In this document: one piece after another, positions 5,365-5,743 of the stretch
Position numbering within the stretch: the first letter of the stretch is position 1
How the letters are laid out: each line of letters opens with the position of its first letter
Origin: Candidatus Woesearchaeota archaeon
GTDB taxonomy: Archaea > Nanobdellota > Nanobdellia > Woesearchaeales > UBA11576
Assembly (NCBI GenBank): GCA_019322385.1
Contig: JAHWIS010000133.1
Span: forward strand, 1 to 5,743
Reading direction: 5' to 3'
Length of the DNA stretch: 5,743 nucleotides
Notes under the pieces: model-generated
What the model was told of the DNA's origin: nothing
Databases searched by the model: none
The model's input: only the letters and a program-made list of their open reading frames with translations
Position numbers and translations under genes: made by a program

Positions 5365-5589
5365 ATGGCTGAAAAACCAAAGATAACCAAGGACATGGCA
5401 ATAGCAGACATTGTGTCTGAGTATCCTGAGACCATGGACGTGTTTGCCAAGTATGGCATGCACTGTGTTGGATGTGCTGCAGCTAGGTTTGAGAATCTGG
5501 AGCAGGGATGCCAGGCGCATGGCATAGATGTCGATGCAATGGTCAAGGACATGAATGAAGCTGTTGAGAAGGCTGGGAAGAAGGAGTAA
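5365..5589 (+). CDS. DUF1858-type redox disulfide protein (hybrid-cluster-protein-associated family)
   Basis: 74 residues, the normal size for a stand-alone member of this family. It has the family pattern: an initial ITKDMAIADIVSEYPETMDVF, then KYGMHCVGCAAARFENLEQG with the C34-x-x-C37 (CVGC) motif, and an acidic helical end with HGIDVDAMVKDMNE. A third cysteine, C49, follows. The family is known as the hybrid cluster protein-associated redox disulfide domain and is expected to act in cytoplasmic thiol redox chemistry or metal-cluster-related processes; its exact reaction is not settled. No hybrid cluster protein, nitrite reductase or other redox partner is seen in this window, so the partner must be elsewhere. 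It has its own promoter 62 bp after the Lrp-like gene and converges with the partial gene at 5597, leaving 7 bp between stops. Family assignment is strong; role is not. Confidence 0.88.
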   Translation: MAEKPKITKDMAIADIVSEYPETMDVFAKYGMHCVGCAAARFENLEQGCQAHGIDVDAMVKDMNEAVEKAGKKE

Positions 5590-5596
5590 GGGTTTT

Positions 5597-5743
5597 CTAT
5601 CTCACATATTTGTGAAAAGCAGTGTCGCTTGTTTCATCTTTCCTTAAACCAGGCGGTTTAAAATGTGAGCACATCCCTAGATATGCTCCATCTGGATTCA
5701 ATACCCTTTCAATCTCTCTCTCGATTTGATTAGCATACATCTC
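5597..5743 (-). CDS. C-terminal end of a possible SAM-dependent methyltransferase (cut by right window edge)
   Basis: An open frame on the minus strand enters from the right edge and ends with TAG at 5599-5597, giving the last 48 residues. The segment REIERVLNPDGAYLGMCSH resembles the region after motif III of class I methyltransferases, usually written ExxRVLKPGGxxxxxxxxH or similar, in which a helix leads into a VL-P-G turn and a beta strand. The remaining tail (FKPPGLRKDETSDTAFHKYVR) is polar. Motif I (GxGxG) would lie outside the window, so the family call is only moderately supported and the substrate is unknown. An ATG at 5740-5738 is in frame, but nothing visible suggests it is a start. 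The frame is clearly coding-like, with AGA/AGG arginines like its neighbours. It converges with the DUF1858 gene. Confidence 0.55.
   Translation of the reverse strand, partial: EMYANQIEREIERVLNPDGAYLGMCSHFKPPGLRKDETSDTAFHKYVR

Noticed and set aside
5311..5512. 11-bp direct repeat GCAGGGATGCC at 5311-5321 and 5502-5512
   Set aside because: One copy lies before the DUF1858 promoter and one in its coding region (Gln-Gly-Cys codons). Two copies of 11 bp could occur by chance and no further copies were noticed.
1..5743. CRISPR array, transposon, tRNA or rRNA gene
   Set aside because: No regularly spaced repeats, terminal inverted repeats with transposase, or tRNA/rRNA-like conserved segments were seen; the non-coding gaps are short and explained by promoters.

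Overview
The window most likely comes from an archaeon, and the style resembles DPANN-type lineages such as Woesearchaeota/Pacearchaeota (inference). The reasons are a PhoU protein with an N-terminal SpoVT/AbrB swapped-hairpin domain, an Lrp/AsnC-type regulator, AT-rich TATA-like boxes centred 27-33 bp before several start codons (leaderless or nearly leaderless transcripts), other genes with a GGAGG Shine-Dalgarno site, frequent AGA/AGG arginine codons and very tight packing. I see no rRNA, tRNA, CRISPR array, transposase or phage gene.

Layout: (1) 1-296, minus strand, 5' part of an unrecognised gene, cut by the left edge. (2) 449-901, plus, a four-helix membrane protein. (3) 961-1374, plus, a small exported cysteine-containing protein or possible lipoprotein. 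(4) 1375-1704, minus, a coiled-coil protein. (5) 1779-3500, plus, a 573-residue protein with a membrane hairpin, TPR-like repeats and an aminoglycoside-phosphotransferase-like kinase domain. (6) 3542-3751, plus, a small charged hypothetical protein. (7) 3754-4674, minus, an AbrB-PhoU regulator. (8) 4820-5302, plus, an Lrp/AsnC-family regulator. (9) 5365-5589, plus, a DUF1858-type CxxC redox protein. (10) 5597-5743, minus, the C-terminal end of a gene that resembles a class I methyltransferase, cut by the right edge.

Almost every gene appears to have its own promoter, so this is a series of single genes and not one long operon. Two divergent pairs share promoter regions: coiled-coil/TPR-kinase around a palindromic TATA box, and PhoU/Lrp around a 145-bp AT-rich spacer. 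Three convergent pairs meet with 0, 2 and 7 bp between stop codons.

The most interesting items are the membrane-anchored TPR-kinase fusion with its divergently transcribed coiled-coil neighbour, and a four-tract G-rich element overlapping an alternative hairpin at the stop codon of the Lrp-like gene, just before the promoter of the DUF1858 gene. Functional links between neighbours are inference. No database search was possible.
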